Assembly (NCBI RefSeq): GCF_027497175.1
Contig: NZ_CP114901.1
Location: 5,952,001-6,016,000, forward strand
DNA length: 64,000 nt
DNA from: Verrucosispora sp. WMMD573
Lineage (GTDB): Bacteria > Actinomycetota > Actinomycetes > Mycobacteriales > Micromonosporaceae
Direction of reading: 5' to 3'
Positions within the stretch are counted from its first letter, which is position 1. Each line of letters begins with the position of its first letter. Of the stretch, positions 17,483-25,651 are shown piece by piece. A program made the translations under genes and the position numbers. Under the pieces are notes generated by a model. It worked only from the letters and a program-made list of their open reading frames with translations, was not told where the DNA came from and ran no database searches.

Positions 17483-18598
17483 TCACAGGGCGAGGCAGTT
17501 GGGTTTGATCGCGGCTTCCCGGAGGACCTGTCGGACGACGGTGTAGGTGGTGCCGTCGAGCACCAGGCCGAGGTGACCGACCACACGCAACGGGCACCAG
17601 GACTGGATCAGTACGTTTGTCGCGCCGTCGGCCAGCTTCGCGTTGTCGACCGGTCGGACCAGTTCGTCCTGCCAGGTCCGCACCGCGGTCCAGCGCACCG
17701 GGGCCGGGGTGTCGTCGCCCGCGTTGAGGGCGGTGAGGAACGACGATCCGATGGTCATCTGCTGACAGGCGACCACGCCGGCACAGCTGCCCAGACCGAG
17801 GAACGACACGATGTTGGCCACGTACGTGCCGTACTGCGGGGTGCCCAGGCTGACGTAGCGTTCGACGGCGTCGTCGCCACCGAGGTTCTTGATGTAGTAG
17901 CGGCTGACCAGGCCCCCTTCGGAGTGTGCGACCAGGTCGACCTTGGCACCTCCGGTGGCGGCGCGGACCTGCCCCACATACCCGCGCAGCCCGGCGGCGG
18001 ACGCGGTGATGTCGCCGAGTCCCAGGTTGGGCAACTGGTAGATCCAGACCCGGTAGCCGTCGGCGCGCAGCCGGCCGGCAAGCGGCTCGTAGACAGCGGC
18101 GATGCCGCTGAGCCCACCGACCACGATGACCGGATTGGCGCCGGCCAGCGCCCGCAAGCCTGCGTCGGCAGCGGCCTCACGGGTGGACGCGACGCCGACG
18201 GACCCGGTCGCGTCGGCAGACCCAGCCTCGCGGACAGACCCAGCCTCGCGGACAGACCCGGCGGCGGCGCCGGGCGCAGGGAGCACGCCGGCCGCTGCGG
18301 TCGCACCGTTCGTGGTGGGGATGCCGGTGATGGCGGCGCCAGCAGGCCCGGCGGTGCCGGCAATCACGGTGCCGGTGGCGGCAACACCGGTACCGGCGGA
18401 GCCGGAGGTGGCGGAGCCGGAGGTGGCGGAGCCGGAGGTGGCGGAGCCGGAGGTGGCGGAGCCGGAGGTGGCGGAGCCGGAGGTGGCGGAGCCGGAGGTG
18501 GGTGCTGCCGTATCGGGTGGAGCGGCCGTGGCGGCGGGAGCCGCGAGGACGGCGACGACAGTGAGTGCCAGGACGGGGACAGCCTTTCGGAGCAGCAT
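17483..18598 (-). CDS. secreted lipase/esterase (alpha/beta hydrolase) with TSGSA repeat
   Basis: 371 residues. The signal peptide (MLLRKAVPVLALTVVAVLAA, cleavage near ATAAP) is followed by seven TSGSA pentapeptides (residues 34-68), a low-complexity linker to about residue 150, and an alpha/beta hydrolase domain. NPVIVVGGLSGIAAVYEPLA begins the domain and the nucleophile elbow is AHSEGG. SLGTPQYGT and VGHLGLVLD (catalytic His) resemble the Streptomyces/LipA class 2 lipases. It should hydrolyse lipids or esters outside the cell. ATG 18598 has GGGAGG 7 nt upstream. Confidence 0.85.
   Translation of the reverse strand: MLLRKAVPVLALTVVAVLAAPAATAAPPDTAAPTSGSATSGSATSGSATSGSATSGSATSGSATSGSAGTGVAATGTVIAGTAGPAGAAITGIPTTNGATAAAGVLPAPGAAAGSVREAGSVREAGSADATGSVGVASTREAAADAGLRALAGANPVIVVGGLSGIAAVYEPLAGRLRADGYRVWIYQLPNLGLGDITASAAGLRGYVGQVRAATGGAKVDLVAHSEGGLVSRYYIKNLGGDDAVERYVSLGTPQYGTYVANIVSFLGLGSCAGVVACQQMTIGSSFLTALNAGDDTPAPVRWTAVRTWQDELVRPVDNAKLADGATNVLIQSWCPLRVVGHLGLVLDGTTYTVVRQVLREAAIKPNCLAL
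18395..18499. repeat. 15-bp tandem repeat in the lipase gene
   Basis: Seven copies of a 15-bp unit (ggaggtggcggagcc on the plus strand) encode TSGSA x7 between the signal peptide and the catalytic domain of the lipase. The unit is in frame, so copy-number change alters only linker length. Ser/Thr-rich linkers of this kind are often O-glycosylated in actinobacteria. Confidence 0.85.
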
Positions 18599-18779
18599 CG
18601 CTGCACCTCCCAAGGGGGATCCCGGGGTTACCGGGTGGAGGCGGTGGGATGTCCGATCGACCGTGCACTGATGATGCGGGTAACGATCCAGAAACGTCAA
18701 TGAAAAGTTACGCGCGGGTAGCGATTGCTCCCTCGGATGTCTCCGAGCGGAGCCGACAGAACCGTCCACGTACGACGAG

Positions 18780-18810
18780 CGCCGCACGCACCGGATGGGT
18801 GCGTGCGGCG
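18780..18810 (-). terminator. terminator hairpin after the TerC gene
   Basis: A perfect 13-bp stem (18780-18792 with 18798-18810) with a 5-nt loop begins 16 nt after the TerC stop codon on the minus strand. It separates TerC from the lipase downstream. No T-run follows. Confidence 0.75.
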
Positions 18811-18826
18811 TCGAGTTCGGCGTGGG

Positions 18827-19636
18827 TCAGCCGGCTGGCGTCGCCTCCGACTCTGGCTTCGGCTCGGGACGGGCCTGGCCCTGCTTCACGTACGTCGGGT
18901 GCAGCTGTACCGGCTGATTCTCCTGCTGGCGGCGCTGCCGCGCCCGAACCCGCAGGTTGAGGAACTCCACGAAGATCGAGAAGGCGATCGGGCCGTACAC
19001 GTAGCCCTTCGGGATGTGCTGGTCGAAGCTCTCCGCGATGAGGCTGGCACCGATGAGCAGCAGGAACGACAGGGCCAGCATCTTGACCGTCGGATGCTGG
19101 TTGACGAACCTGCTGACCGCACCGGCCGAGACCAGCATGATGATCATCGCGATGATCACGGCGGCGACCATGATGGCGAGTTCGTCGACCATGCCGACCG
19201 CGGTGATCACCGAGTCGAGCGAGAAGACCACGTCCAGCACCAGGATCTGCGCGATGACCGCGCCGAACGAGACCACCTTGCCGCCCTCGCGCCCGTGGTC
19301 GGAACCTTCCAGGTGCTCGTGGATCTCGTACGTAGCCTTGCCCACCAGGAATATCCCGCCGAGCAGCAGAATCAGATCGCGCCCGGATATCTCCTGCCCG
19401 AGCACGGTGAACAGCGGCGCGGTCAGACCGATGATCCAGGACAGCGAAGCCAGCAACAGCAGTCGGGTGATCAGGGCGAGCGAGATGCCGATCGTCCGCG
19501 CCCGGGCCTGCTGGTGCTCTGGCAACCGCCCGGACAGGATCGAGATGAACACGACGTTGTCGATGCCCAGCACGATCTCCAGCAGGAGCAGGGTCGCGAA
19601 CGCGATCCACAGCTCGGGACTGGTCAGGAACTCCAT
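18827..19636 (-). CDS. TerC family integral membrane protein
   Basis: A 269-residue protein with seven or so membrane segments. The paired acidic motifs EIVLGIDNVVFISIL and LDVVFSLDSVITAVG lie in the first and fourth helices and are typical of TerC/Alx proteins, which have been linked to manganese efflux and tellurite resistance. The C-terminus is a charged cytosolic tail. ATG 19636 is preceded by GAGG at 5 nt. It is monocistronic, followed by a strong hairpin. No riboswitch-like leader could be recognised in the 660-bp region upstream. Confidence 0.88.
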   Translation of the reverse strand: MEFLTSPELWIAFATLLLLEIVLGIDNVVFISILSGRLPEHQQARARTIGISLALITRLLLLASLSWIIGLTAPLFTVLGQEISGRDLILLLGGIFLVGKATYEIHEHLEGSDHGREGGKVVSFGAVIAQILVLDVVFSLDSVITAVGMVDELAIMVAAVIIAMIIMLVSAGAVSRFVNQHPTVKMLALSFLLLIGASLIAESFDQHIPKGYVYGPIAFSIFVEFLNLRVRARQRRQQENQPVQLHPTYVKQGQARPEPKPESEATPAG

Positions 19637-20010
19637 GCCATCCTCGACTCTCACGACCGGCCGCCGGGTCGGCACCCGGACCATCGGCTGATCTGCATCA
19701 TGATGAACTACCGGGCCGCCAGCCGCTGCGCAACCCCACCGCCGCCAGACCCCCGGCCAGCACGAAACCGCCCGCACGAGTTGCGGCATGACGGCCACTT
19801 CAGGAGAAGGGAAGCCCCCACATCCCGCAACCCGCTACAGCGTCCGGCAGGTCCCGGACGCGATACCGCCACCGGCTCCCGGCCACCACCCAACGCCCGA
19901 GTCCAGCACCGGACCACCGGCACGCGTTGCGGCATCGCGGCCTCTCCCGGGAGCCCGGAGGCCGCAGCATGCCGCATCCCGCGACAACTTTCCCGGCAGC
20001 CCTCCGGCCG

Positions 20011-20214
20011 CCGCACGACAGCGACCCGGCCGATCTCGAACCCACCGCACGACAGCGACCCGGCCGATCTCGAACCCACCGCACGACAGCGACCCGGCCG
20101 ATCTCGAACCCACCGCACGACAGCGACCCGGCCGATCTCGAACCCGCGCCACGACAGCAACCCGGCCGATCTCGAACCCGCGCCACGACAGCAACCCGGC
20201 CGATCTCGGCCGCG
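20011..20214. repeat. 34-bp tandem repeat, six copies
   Basis: Units start at 20011, 20045, 20079, 20113, 20147 and 20181. The first four are nearly identical (ccgcacgacagcgacccggc followed by cgatctcgaaccca) and the last two carry shared substitutions. A 34-bp period is not a multiple of three, so it is not a coding repeat. It fills part of the 660-bp space between TerC and the pentapeptide gene. The remainder (19637-20010) has imperfect GC-rich duplications around the words ttgcggcat and catcccgc, and no convincing gene. Confidence 0.9.
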
Positions 20215-20296
20215 CGCACGACGGCGGCTCCGACAGCCCGCCGGGCGGCCGAGCCGGGGGCCTACGCCACGGAGGGATCGGTGGCATGCTGTGGCC

Positions 20297-21646
20297 GTGC
20301 CCGGCACCCCACCCCCAGACGAACGACTGCGGGTCATGCCGTGGTGGCTGGTACTCATCGGGCTGCTGCTGGCCGCCCTGCTCGGCTGGTGGGTGCTGTA
20401 CTGGCTGCTCGGCGAGGCCGACCGCGCCACCGCGCCGGACACCCGGGCCACGTTGCGCATCGACGCCATCCGCACCGGGTTGACAGTGGTTGCCGGCACC
20501 GGCGGCGGATTGGCGCTGCTGCTCGCCGCCCGGCGACAGTGGATCAGCGAGCGGGCGCAGCGACACGAGGAGGGCGTCGCCGCCGCCGACCAGACGCACC
20601 GCGACCGGGTGCAGGCGCACGTCGAAGCGGTCGCCGAGGCCGGGCAACGACACCAGGAACACCAGGCCGAGGCCGCCGCGCACGACGCCGCCGAGCGCCG
20701 GCTGACCGAGCTGTACACCCGGGCCGTCGAACTGCTCGGCAACGACAACGCGGCCGTACGCCTCGGTGGCCTGCACGCCCTGGAACGGCTCGCACAGGAC
20801 AACCCGGCGCAGCGTACGACGATCATCGGGGTGCTCTGCGCGTACCTGCGGATGCCGTCGCCGGACGACGCGCGGGAGACGGAGGTACGCCGCAGCGCGC
20901 AGCGGGTGTTGACCCGGCACCTGCGCGCGGACGACGACGCCTTCTGGCCCGGCATGCGCCTGGACCTGACCGGCGCGCGACTGGACGACTTCGACGCCAC
21001 CGGCTGCACCCTTGACGACGCCGACCTGACCGGCGCCACCTGCACCGGCGCCACCCGGTTCACCGGTGCCACGTTGACCGGGCGACTGGCCCTCGGTGCG
21101 GGCTTCGACACCCTCGTGCTCGACGGGGTCGGCGGCGACGCGACGATCGTCCTGGACGACGCCCGGGTGACCGGCCGGCTCAGCGCCGACGGGGCCGGGT
21201 TCGGTGGCCCGCTGTCGGGTCAGCGGGCCACCCTCGGCGAGACCTCCTGGCGGGGCAGCACGTTCCACCGGACCGCCACGTTCGACCACACGACCTTCAC
21301 GGGCAGCGCCAGCTTCCGCGAAGCTGTGTTCCACGGTGGACTGTCCATGGAGCACAGCACGTTCGGCGGTGACGCCGACTTCCGGCGGGCACGCTTCGCC
21401 GACCTGGCCCTGTTCCGCTGGACCGAGTTCCGGGCGGACGCGTCGTTCGCCGACGCCCGCTTCGCCGGGGCGGCCAGCTTCGGCCGGGCCCGCTTCCACG
21501 GCCCGGTCACCTTCGAGGGCGCCACCCCGGCCCGACGCCCCCTGTTCGACCAGGCCCGCGCCACCACGTCGGGAACCCACACCTGGCCCGACGGCGTCCG
21601 CGTCGAACCCCTGGACACCGACTGGATCCTCCTCACCGACCCGTAG
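20297..21646 (+). CDS. pentapeptide-repeat membrane protein
   Basis: About 449 residues. The N-terminus has two membrane segments (MPWWLVLIGLLLAALLGWWV and the segment around VVAGTGGGLALLLAA). A coiled-coil region rich in Gln/His/Glu follows (residues about 75-135), then LYTRAVELLGNDNAAVRLGG. The C-terminal half consists of pentapeptide repeats of the A(D/N)Lxx / xxFxx type (ARLDDFDATGCTLDDADLTG, ARFADLALFRWTEF). Membrane-anchored pentapeptide proteins of this layout are common in actinobacteria and have no agreed function. GTG 20297 or ATG 20336 may be the start; GGAGGG lies upstream of the former. The 34-bp tandem repeat ends about 80 bp before the gene. Confidence 0.82.
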   Translation: MPGTPPPDERLRVMPWWLVLIGLLLAALLGWWVLYWLLGEADRATAPDTRATLRIDAIRTGLTVVAGTGGGLALLLAARRQWISERAQRHEEGVAAADQTHRDRVQAHVEAVAEAGQRHQEHQAEAAAHDAAERRLTELYTRAVELLGNDNAAVRLGGLHALERLAQDNPAQRTTIIGVLCAYLRMPSPDDARETEVRRSAQRVLTRHLRADDDAFWPGMRLDLTGARLDDFDATGCTLDDADLTGATCTGATRFTGATLTGRLALGAGFDTLVLDGVGGDATIVLDDARVTGRLSADGAGFGGPLSGQRATLGETSWRGSTFHRTATFDHTTFTGSASFREAVFHGGLSMEHSTFGGDADFRRARFADLALFRWTEFRADASFADARFAGAASFGRARFHGPVTFEGATPARRPLFDQARATTSGTHTWPDGVRVEPLDTDWILLTDP

Positions 21647-21691
21647 ACCGGACCCCGAGACGAGGTCGGTCCGGTCTCAGGTCGCGCCCGC

Positions 21692-21763
21692 CGATCATGC
21701 AGTTGTGGCACCCGTAATCGACCGGTTTGCTCTGCTCGGTCAACGACCACAACTGCATGATCG
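21692..21763. repeat. long inverted repeat with GATCATG arms, copy 2
   Basis: A perfect 17-bp stem (CGATCATGCAGTTGTGG at 21692-21708 with its complement at 21747-21763) encloses a 38-nt loop. It fills the space between the convergent pentapeptide and DUF397 genes. It shares the GATCATG arm with the copies at 7150 and 37843 but has a different centre. Confidence 0.85.
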
Positions 21764-21783
21764 ACGTTGCGCTGAGCGGAGGG

Positions 21784-21978
21784 TCAGGGCCGGACGGTGA
21801 GGTGGGTGATGAAGGTCTGCCAGGCGGTGGGTGGGAAGGTCAGCAGCGGGCCGGTGGGGTCCTTCGAGTCCCGGACGCCGACCACGCCGGGCAGGTTGTC
21901 GGCGACCTCGACGCAGGCACCACCGTTCGTGGACGAGCGGGACGACGTACGCCACCGAGCGCCGGTCAGGTGGTCCAT
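21784..21978 (-). CDS. DUF397 domain protein
   Basis: 64 residues: ARWRTSSRSSTNGGACVEVA and VGVRDSKDPTGPLLTF are the DUF397 signature. Such proteins sit directly behind XRE regulators with a DUF5753 domain in actinobacteria (the whiJ-type arrangement) and have been proposed to act as partner or toxin-like peptides. ATG 21978 lies inside the end of the upstream HTH gene (13-bp overlap), so the pair is translationally linked. Confidence 0.92.
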   Translation of the reverse strand: MDHLTGARWRTSSRSSTNGGACVEVADNLPGVVGVRDSKDPTGPLLTFPPTAWQTFITHLTVRP

Positions 21979-22766
21979 GTCTTCGCCGCCTCCTTGAGCA
22001 CGTCGAGGGTCTGCCCCAGCGGAAGGGCTTCGCCTCGGACCGCGTCCCATGCCAATCCCAAGCTAGCCAGCGAATCCGGCTCACCTGCAATCTGTGCCGC
22101 CAACTGATTGTCCACATAGCCGGCTCGCATCCCGTCCGGCAGGTCGGCCAAGATGAACGCGCCGGCCAGACCTGGGTAGATGCCAGCGGACAGCGGCACG
22201 ACCTGCAACCGGATATGCGGCTGCTCAGCGCAGCTCAACAGGTGCTCAACCTGCTCACCCATCACGTCGGGGCCACCGCATGCCCGGCGCAGGACCATCT
22301 CGTCAAGCACCACGAAGAGCTGCGGGGCCGGGTCACGCGCGAGCACGGCCTGCCGCTCCAGCCGCGCCGCGACCCGCTGGTCCAGCTCGGCAAGCGGCGT
22401 CCCGGCCGCCCGGAAGACCGCGCGGGCATACGCCTCCGTCTGGAGCAGCCCCGGCACGAAGGAGTGCTCGTACCAGCGCAGCGCCGTCGCCTCCCGCTCG
22501 ATCTGGATCAACTCGCGCAGCCAGATCGGCGCGGCATCGCCCTTGACCAGCTCGTCCCAGAGGGTCGCGAAGTAGCCACCCGTGTCAAGCGCCTTGTCGA
22601 CGGCGGTCAGGTAGGGCAGCGTCGGCGGCTTGGTGCCGGTCTCGATCGCGCTCACCTGCGAGTCCGAGCAGAAGACCCGTTCGCCGAGCTGGGCCTGGGT
22701 CAGTCCGGCCGCCGCCCGGCGTCGCCTCAGCTCGCGAAGCAGGTACTCGGACGGCGAGATTCCCAC
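21966..22766 (-). CDS. XRE-family regulator with DUF5753 (Scr1-like) domain
   Basis: 266 residues. The N-terminal HTH (EYLLRELRRRRAAAGLTQAQ, GERVFCSDSQVSAIETGTKPP) is followed by DUF5753: EREATALRWYEHSFVPGLLQ, TEAYARAVF, RQAVLARDPAPQLFVVLDE, IRLQVVPLSAGIYPGLAGAF. It binds DNA and pairs with the overlapping DUF397 product. GTG 22766 gives MGISPSEYLL, the usual start; GTG 22775 is an alternative. The 250-bp region upstream contains TGTGGA-type direct repeats near 22765-22800 and is shared with a divergent small gene. Confidence 0.9.
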   Translation of the reverse strand: MGISPSEYLLRELRRRRAAAGLTQAQLGERVFCSDSQVSAIETGTKPPTLPYLTAVDKALDTGGYFATLWDELVKGDAAPIWLRELIQIEREATALRWYEHSFVPGLLQTEAYARAVFRAAGTPLAELDQRVAARLERQAVLARDPAPQLFVVLDEMVLRRACGGPDVMGEQVEHLLSCAEQPHIRLQVVPLSAGIYPGLAGAFILADLPDGMRAGYVDNQLAAQIAGEPDSLASLGLAWDAVRGEALPLGQTLDVLKEAAKTWTT

Positions 22767-23018
22767 GGCTTCCACACCCTTCCATGACGGTCCACACCGT
22801 TCCGTGCCACCTCGAAACCGGTCGTCACGTTCCGCGATCAGGCGATGACTGTTCCGAGCGTAGGGGCGTACGTCCAGGGTGGAAGGAGCACGACGCGCCT
22901 GGTGGCGGTCCATCCCCCGGGCCCGCCAGGACGCGCCCGTGCCGGGGGTCGCCGCCGGGCGAGCAACCGCGGCAACCCCCGACCCCCCGACCCCGCCGTC
23001 GACGAAGGGAGGTGTGTC

Positions 23019-23387
23019 GTGTCCATGACGAGGCACGCCAATACCGTTCCGACATCGCGCTGGCCGACCCGCCGAGCCGCCCGCCCCGCCGTCGCGCCGG
23101 GCGGCACCCGCGAGGACGGGACGCCCCGGGTCACACCGGGCGTCTACCTGCTGACCCGCGAGGCGTCCCCGCAGTTCGTCAGGCCGATCACGGTGCGGGT
23201 GATCCGCGAGCGGACCGGTCGGAGCACCTACGACGGTTGGGCGTGGATCGAGGTGTACCAGCTCGACTCTCAGGGCGAGGCGATCGACCACCGCGAGTTG
23301 TACGTACGCCCCGACGGAATGCGCCCCGCGCCGCCGCCCCCACCTCGCGCCCCGGCGCGGCGTGCTGCGACGAGGGCTGCCGGATGA
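23019..23387 (+). CDS. conserved small protein, unknown function
   Basis: About 122 residues. An Arg/Pro-rich N-terminus precedes a compact domain (GVYLLTREASPQFVRPITVR, DGWAWIEVYQLDSQGEAIDH, RELYVRPDG) with predicted beta strands, and then a Pro/Arg-rich tail. Proteins with this core often sit divergent from HTH-DUF397 pairs in actinobacteria, as here. GTG 23019 follows GGGAGG at 6 nt; ATG 23025 is the alternative. The biochemical role is unknown. Confidence 0.72.
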   Translation: MSMTRHANTVPTSRWPTRRAARPAVAPGGTREDGTPRVTPGVYLLTREASPQFVRPITVRVIRERTGRSTYDGWAWIEVYQLDSQGEAIDHRELYVRPDGMRPAPPPPPRAPARRAATRAAG

Positions 23388-23613
23388 ACACGCCCCGGCC
23401 GTGAGCACATACCGTCCCGCCCGACGTGGCGTTGCCGGGCCTGCGGGATCGCCTGGCCCTGCTCTGCGGGCGAAGCTGCGCCTACTCACCGAGTGTCGAG
23501 GCCATGGTGGAGGGGTCGCACCCGGCCGAAAGGCAGCCTGATCCGCCGCATCGACGGGTGCTGTTAGCATCACCGGCGGACGCGTCCAGCACCCATGAGG
23601 ATCCGGCGAATCG

Positions 23614-24714
23614 ATGTCCCCGAACGAGCAGGATCCGTACGCGCTACTCGGCGTCAGCCGAGAAGCGTCAGTGGCTGAGATACGTCAGCGCTACCTGATC
23701 CTGGTGCAGGTCTGGCATCCGGACAAGCATCAGTCGAGTCCGGAGAACGTTCGCGAAGAAGCGACCCGTCAGATGCAGCAGATCAACCGGGCGTACAAAC
23801 TTCTCACTGATGTTCGGGAACGCGAGACGCGCGAACGCCAGGCCCGCCAGGCCGAGGAACAGCAACGCGCGGGGCGCCAATGGGCGGGCGGTGGGCAGCG
23901 GGCCAGCGACTGGGCAGCCCAGCAACGCGAGGCGCGTGAGCAGGGGGACCGGGAGCGTGCGGCACACGAACGGCGGGCCCGGGCACACGCGGCGCGTGAG
24001 GCCCGTGAGCAGGAAGCCCGCGAACGCGAGGACCGCGAGCGGGCGGAGGCCGAGCGGCTGGCGCGGATACGCGAGCGGGAGGCACGCGAGCATCAGCATC
24101 CTCACGCCCAGTGGACGCATCCCCGGTACGAGCCGGCGAATCTACCGGGACCGCTGACCATCGAACCGATAACCATCTCGTTGTCGGATGGCGCCGAGGG
24201 TTACACGCTGTTGGCTCGATCCGACGGCCCGGGGTCTGTGGTCTTTTTTCCCGGCGCCGACGGCGAGCTGCTCCTGTTCCGCTCCCCGGAGGCGCTGCAC
24301 CGGTACCTGACCGAGACCGGCAGTTACTGGTTGGCCGCCGTTCCCGGTTGGGACGAGTTCATGAACTCGATCCTCAAGGCCGGCATCAGCGTCGACGACG
24401 ATCGGTCGTACGACTTCGGGCTGATTCTCTACAGCATCAGGCGCCCGGTCACCGACTGGGTTCCCCGGCTCTTCATCAGCAACCGCGATCTCATTGTGGA
24501 CATCGCGGAAGCGTTCGAGATCGCCGAGGCGTTGGACCTGTTGCGCGCGGGCTCGGCGATCGACACGCTCGACGATCTGATGCGGGTCGCCGACCGACCA
24601 CTCGCCGGATGGGGCGCACGACGTCGGCTCGACGCCATGAATTCGGGGCCGGCGACCGCCGCGTGGCGCAGGGTGATCCGGACCGTCGAGCAACGCGTGC
24701 GGTGGCTGCGCTGA
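23614..24714 (+). CDS. J-domain protein with charged coiled coil and unknown C-terminal domain
   Basis: 366 residues. The J domain (residues 6-68, DPYALLGVSREASVAEIRQR, with the HPD tripeptide in VWHPDKH) should stimulate an Hsp70/DnaK. Residues about 70-165 are an Arg/Glu/Ala-rich helix (REAREQEAREREDRERAEAE), probably a long single helix or coiled coil. The C-terminal 190 residues form an unrecognised globular domain (TIEPITISLSDGAEGYTLLA, SYWLAAVPGWDEF). There is no zinc-finger domain, so it is a class III J protein. The gene converges on the FtsK-like cluster with 13 bp between stops. A -10-like TAGCAT lies near 23566; the rest of 23388-23613 shows no gene. Confidence 0.85.
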   Translation: MSPNEQDPYALLGVSREASVAEIRQRYLILVQVWHPDKHQSSPENVREEATRQMQQINRAYKLLTDVRERETRERQARQAEEQQRAGRQWAGGGQRASDWAAQQREAREQGDRERAAHERRARAHAAREAREQEAREREDRERAEAERLARIREREAREHQHPHAQWTHPRYEPANLPGPLTIEPITISLSDGAEGYTLLARSDGPGSVVFFPGADGELLLFRSPEALHRYLTETGSYWLAAVPGWDEFMNSILKAGISVDDDRSYDFGLILYSIRRPVTDWVPRLFISNRDLIVDIAEAFEIAEALDLLRAGSAIDTLDDLMRVADRPLAGWGARRRLDAMNSGPATAAWRRVIRTVEQRVRWLR

Positions 24715-24727
24715 GCGGCCAGCCTCG

Positions 24728-25165
24728 TCACTCCTGTGGGCCGCTCTCACCAGCCTGGATGGACCGGGCGGTCGACAGGAGTGACCCGCCGAACTCCGGG
24801 GTTGTCAGCACGTTTACCGCGACGCCGGGCTCGACGAGCCAGAACGCCTGGGCGCCGTCGTGCAGACCGACGCTGTCCCCGTGCGGGAACTCGCTCAGCT
24901 GCCACTCGGCGGGGTCGCGCTCGTGATACCCGCAGAGGAAGTCCCGTAGCGCGGTCAGGTCGACAAGCCGGTCGCCGCGCAGCACGTGGACCCGCAGATC
25001 CACTCGGTGCCCCTCGGGCGTCTGCCGCTCCCAGACCCGGCTGGCGAAGCTTACGTCGTCCCACTCGGTGGCGAAGTCCGACACCTCGTCGCCCACACCG
25101 GCCGGCACCTGCCCGATGTGGTAGCCGTCGAGCACCCCACCGTCGCGCGTCTCGTCGCTGCTCAT
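24728..25165 (-). CDS. conserved protein of unknown function
   Basis: 145 residues, acidic, without signal peptide or membrane segment. Visible stretches are ATEWDDVSFASRVWERQTPE, DLTALRDFLCGYHERDPAEW and GAQAFWLVEPGVAVNVLTTP. The fold resembles small cytosolic immunity- or regulator-type proteins, but I do not recognise the family. ATG 25165 directly follows GGTGGG. It is the last gene of the FtsK-like cluster, 25 bp after the small helical protein gene, so it is probably co-transcribed. Confidence 0.75.
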   Translation of the reverse strand: MSSDETRDGGVLDGYHIGQVPAGVGDEVSDFATEWDDVSFASRVWERQTPEGHRVDLRVHVLRGDRLVDLTALRDFLCGYHERDPAEWQLSEFPHGDSVGLHDGAQAFWLVEPGVAVNVLTTPEFGGSLLSTARSIQAGESGPQE

Positions 25166-25190
25166 CCCACCGCCTCGATCGGTTTCCGAC

Positions 25191-25454
25191 TCAGTTGCCC
25201 AGCGCCCGCACCTTGGCGATCGTCTCCTGGACGTGTTGCCGGGCGGGTTCGTGCCCCTGGGCCGCCTGGGCGAGCGCCTGCCGGTACGAGTCGATCATGT
25301 TGATCAACGGCCCGGCGGCCACGCCCTGCAGGGCCCCGGCGACTAGTTGCCGGGCCTCGGCCGCGTCCTGCGCCGCCGCCGCTGTCTTCGCCTTTGCCTC
25401 GTCCAGCTTCTGCGCCGCCGCTGCCAGCCTGGCGATCATCTCCGCTGCGCTCAC
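25191..25454 (-). CDS. small helical protein (DUF6244-like)
   Basis: 87 residues, Ala/Gln-rich and entirely helical by appearance (MIARLAAAAQKLDEAKAKTA, MIDSYRQALAQAAQGHEP, QHVQETIAKVRALGN). The size recalls WXG100/ESX secreted helical hairpins, but the WxG motif is absent, so that link is weak. I believe it belongs to a Micromonosporaceae family annotated DUF6244; this is memory, not a search. GTG 25454 has GGAGG 4 nt upstream. It lies between the proline-rich membrane protein gene and an unknown gene on the same strand. Confidence 0.78.
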   Translation of the reverse strand: MSAAEMIARLAAAAQKLDEAKAKTAAAAQDAAEARQLVAGALQGVAAGPLINMIDSYRQALAQAAQGHEPARQHVQETIAKVRALGN

Positions 25455-25651
25455 ACGCCCTCCCCACGATCGCACCACTCCGGCGTCGCCACGTTCACCC
25501 GAGCGACCACACAGGAGCGTACGAGATGCACACACGCACCGCGACCACCCGAACGCGCCACACCGCCGAGGGCGGGTACATCTGTCGCTGCCCCACTCTT
25601 GGTCGCCTCGACCCGCCCCTTCCGACGATTCGCTGGACCGGCGACCGGAAT

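Noticed and set aside
12928..18598. CHAT-gasdermin defence system
   Set aside because: The neighbours are a lipase and small unrelated proteins; no gasdermin-like or nucleic-acid sensor gene was seen.
20011..20214. CRISPR array
   Set aside because: The 34-bp units are head to tail with no unique spacers and no cas genes are nearby.
21647..21783. tRNA or small RNA gene in the convergent gap
   Set aside because: The structure is a simple 17-bp hairpin with a large loop, not a cloverleaf; it fits the repeat family.
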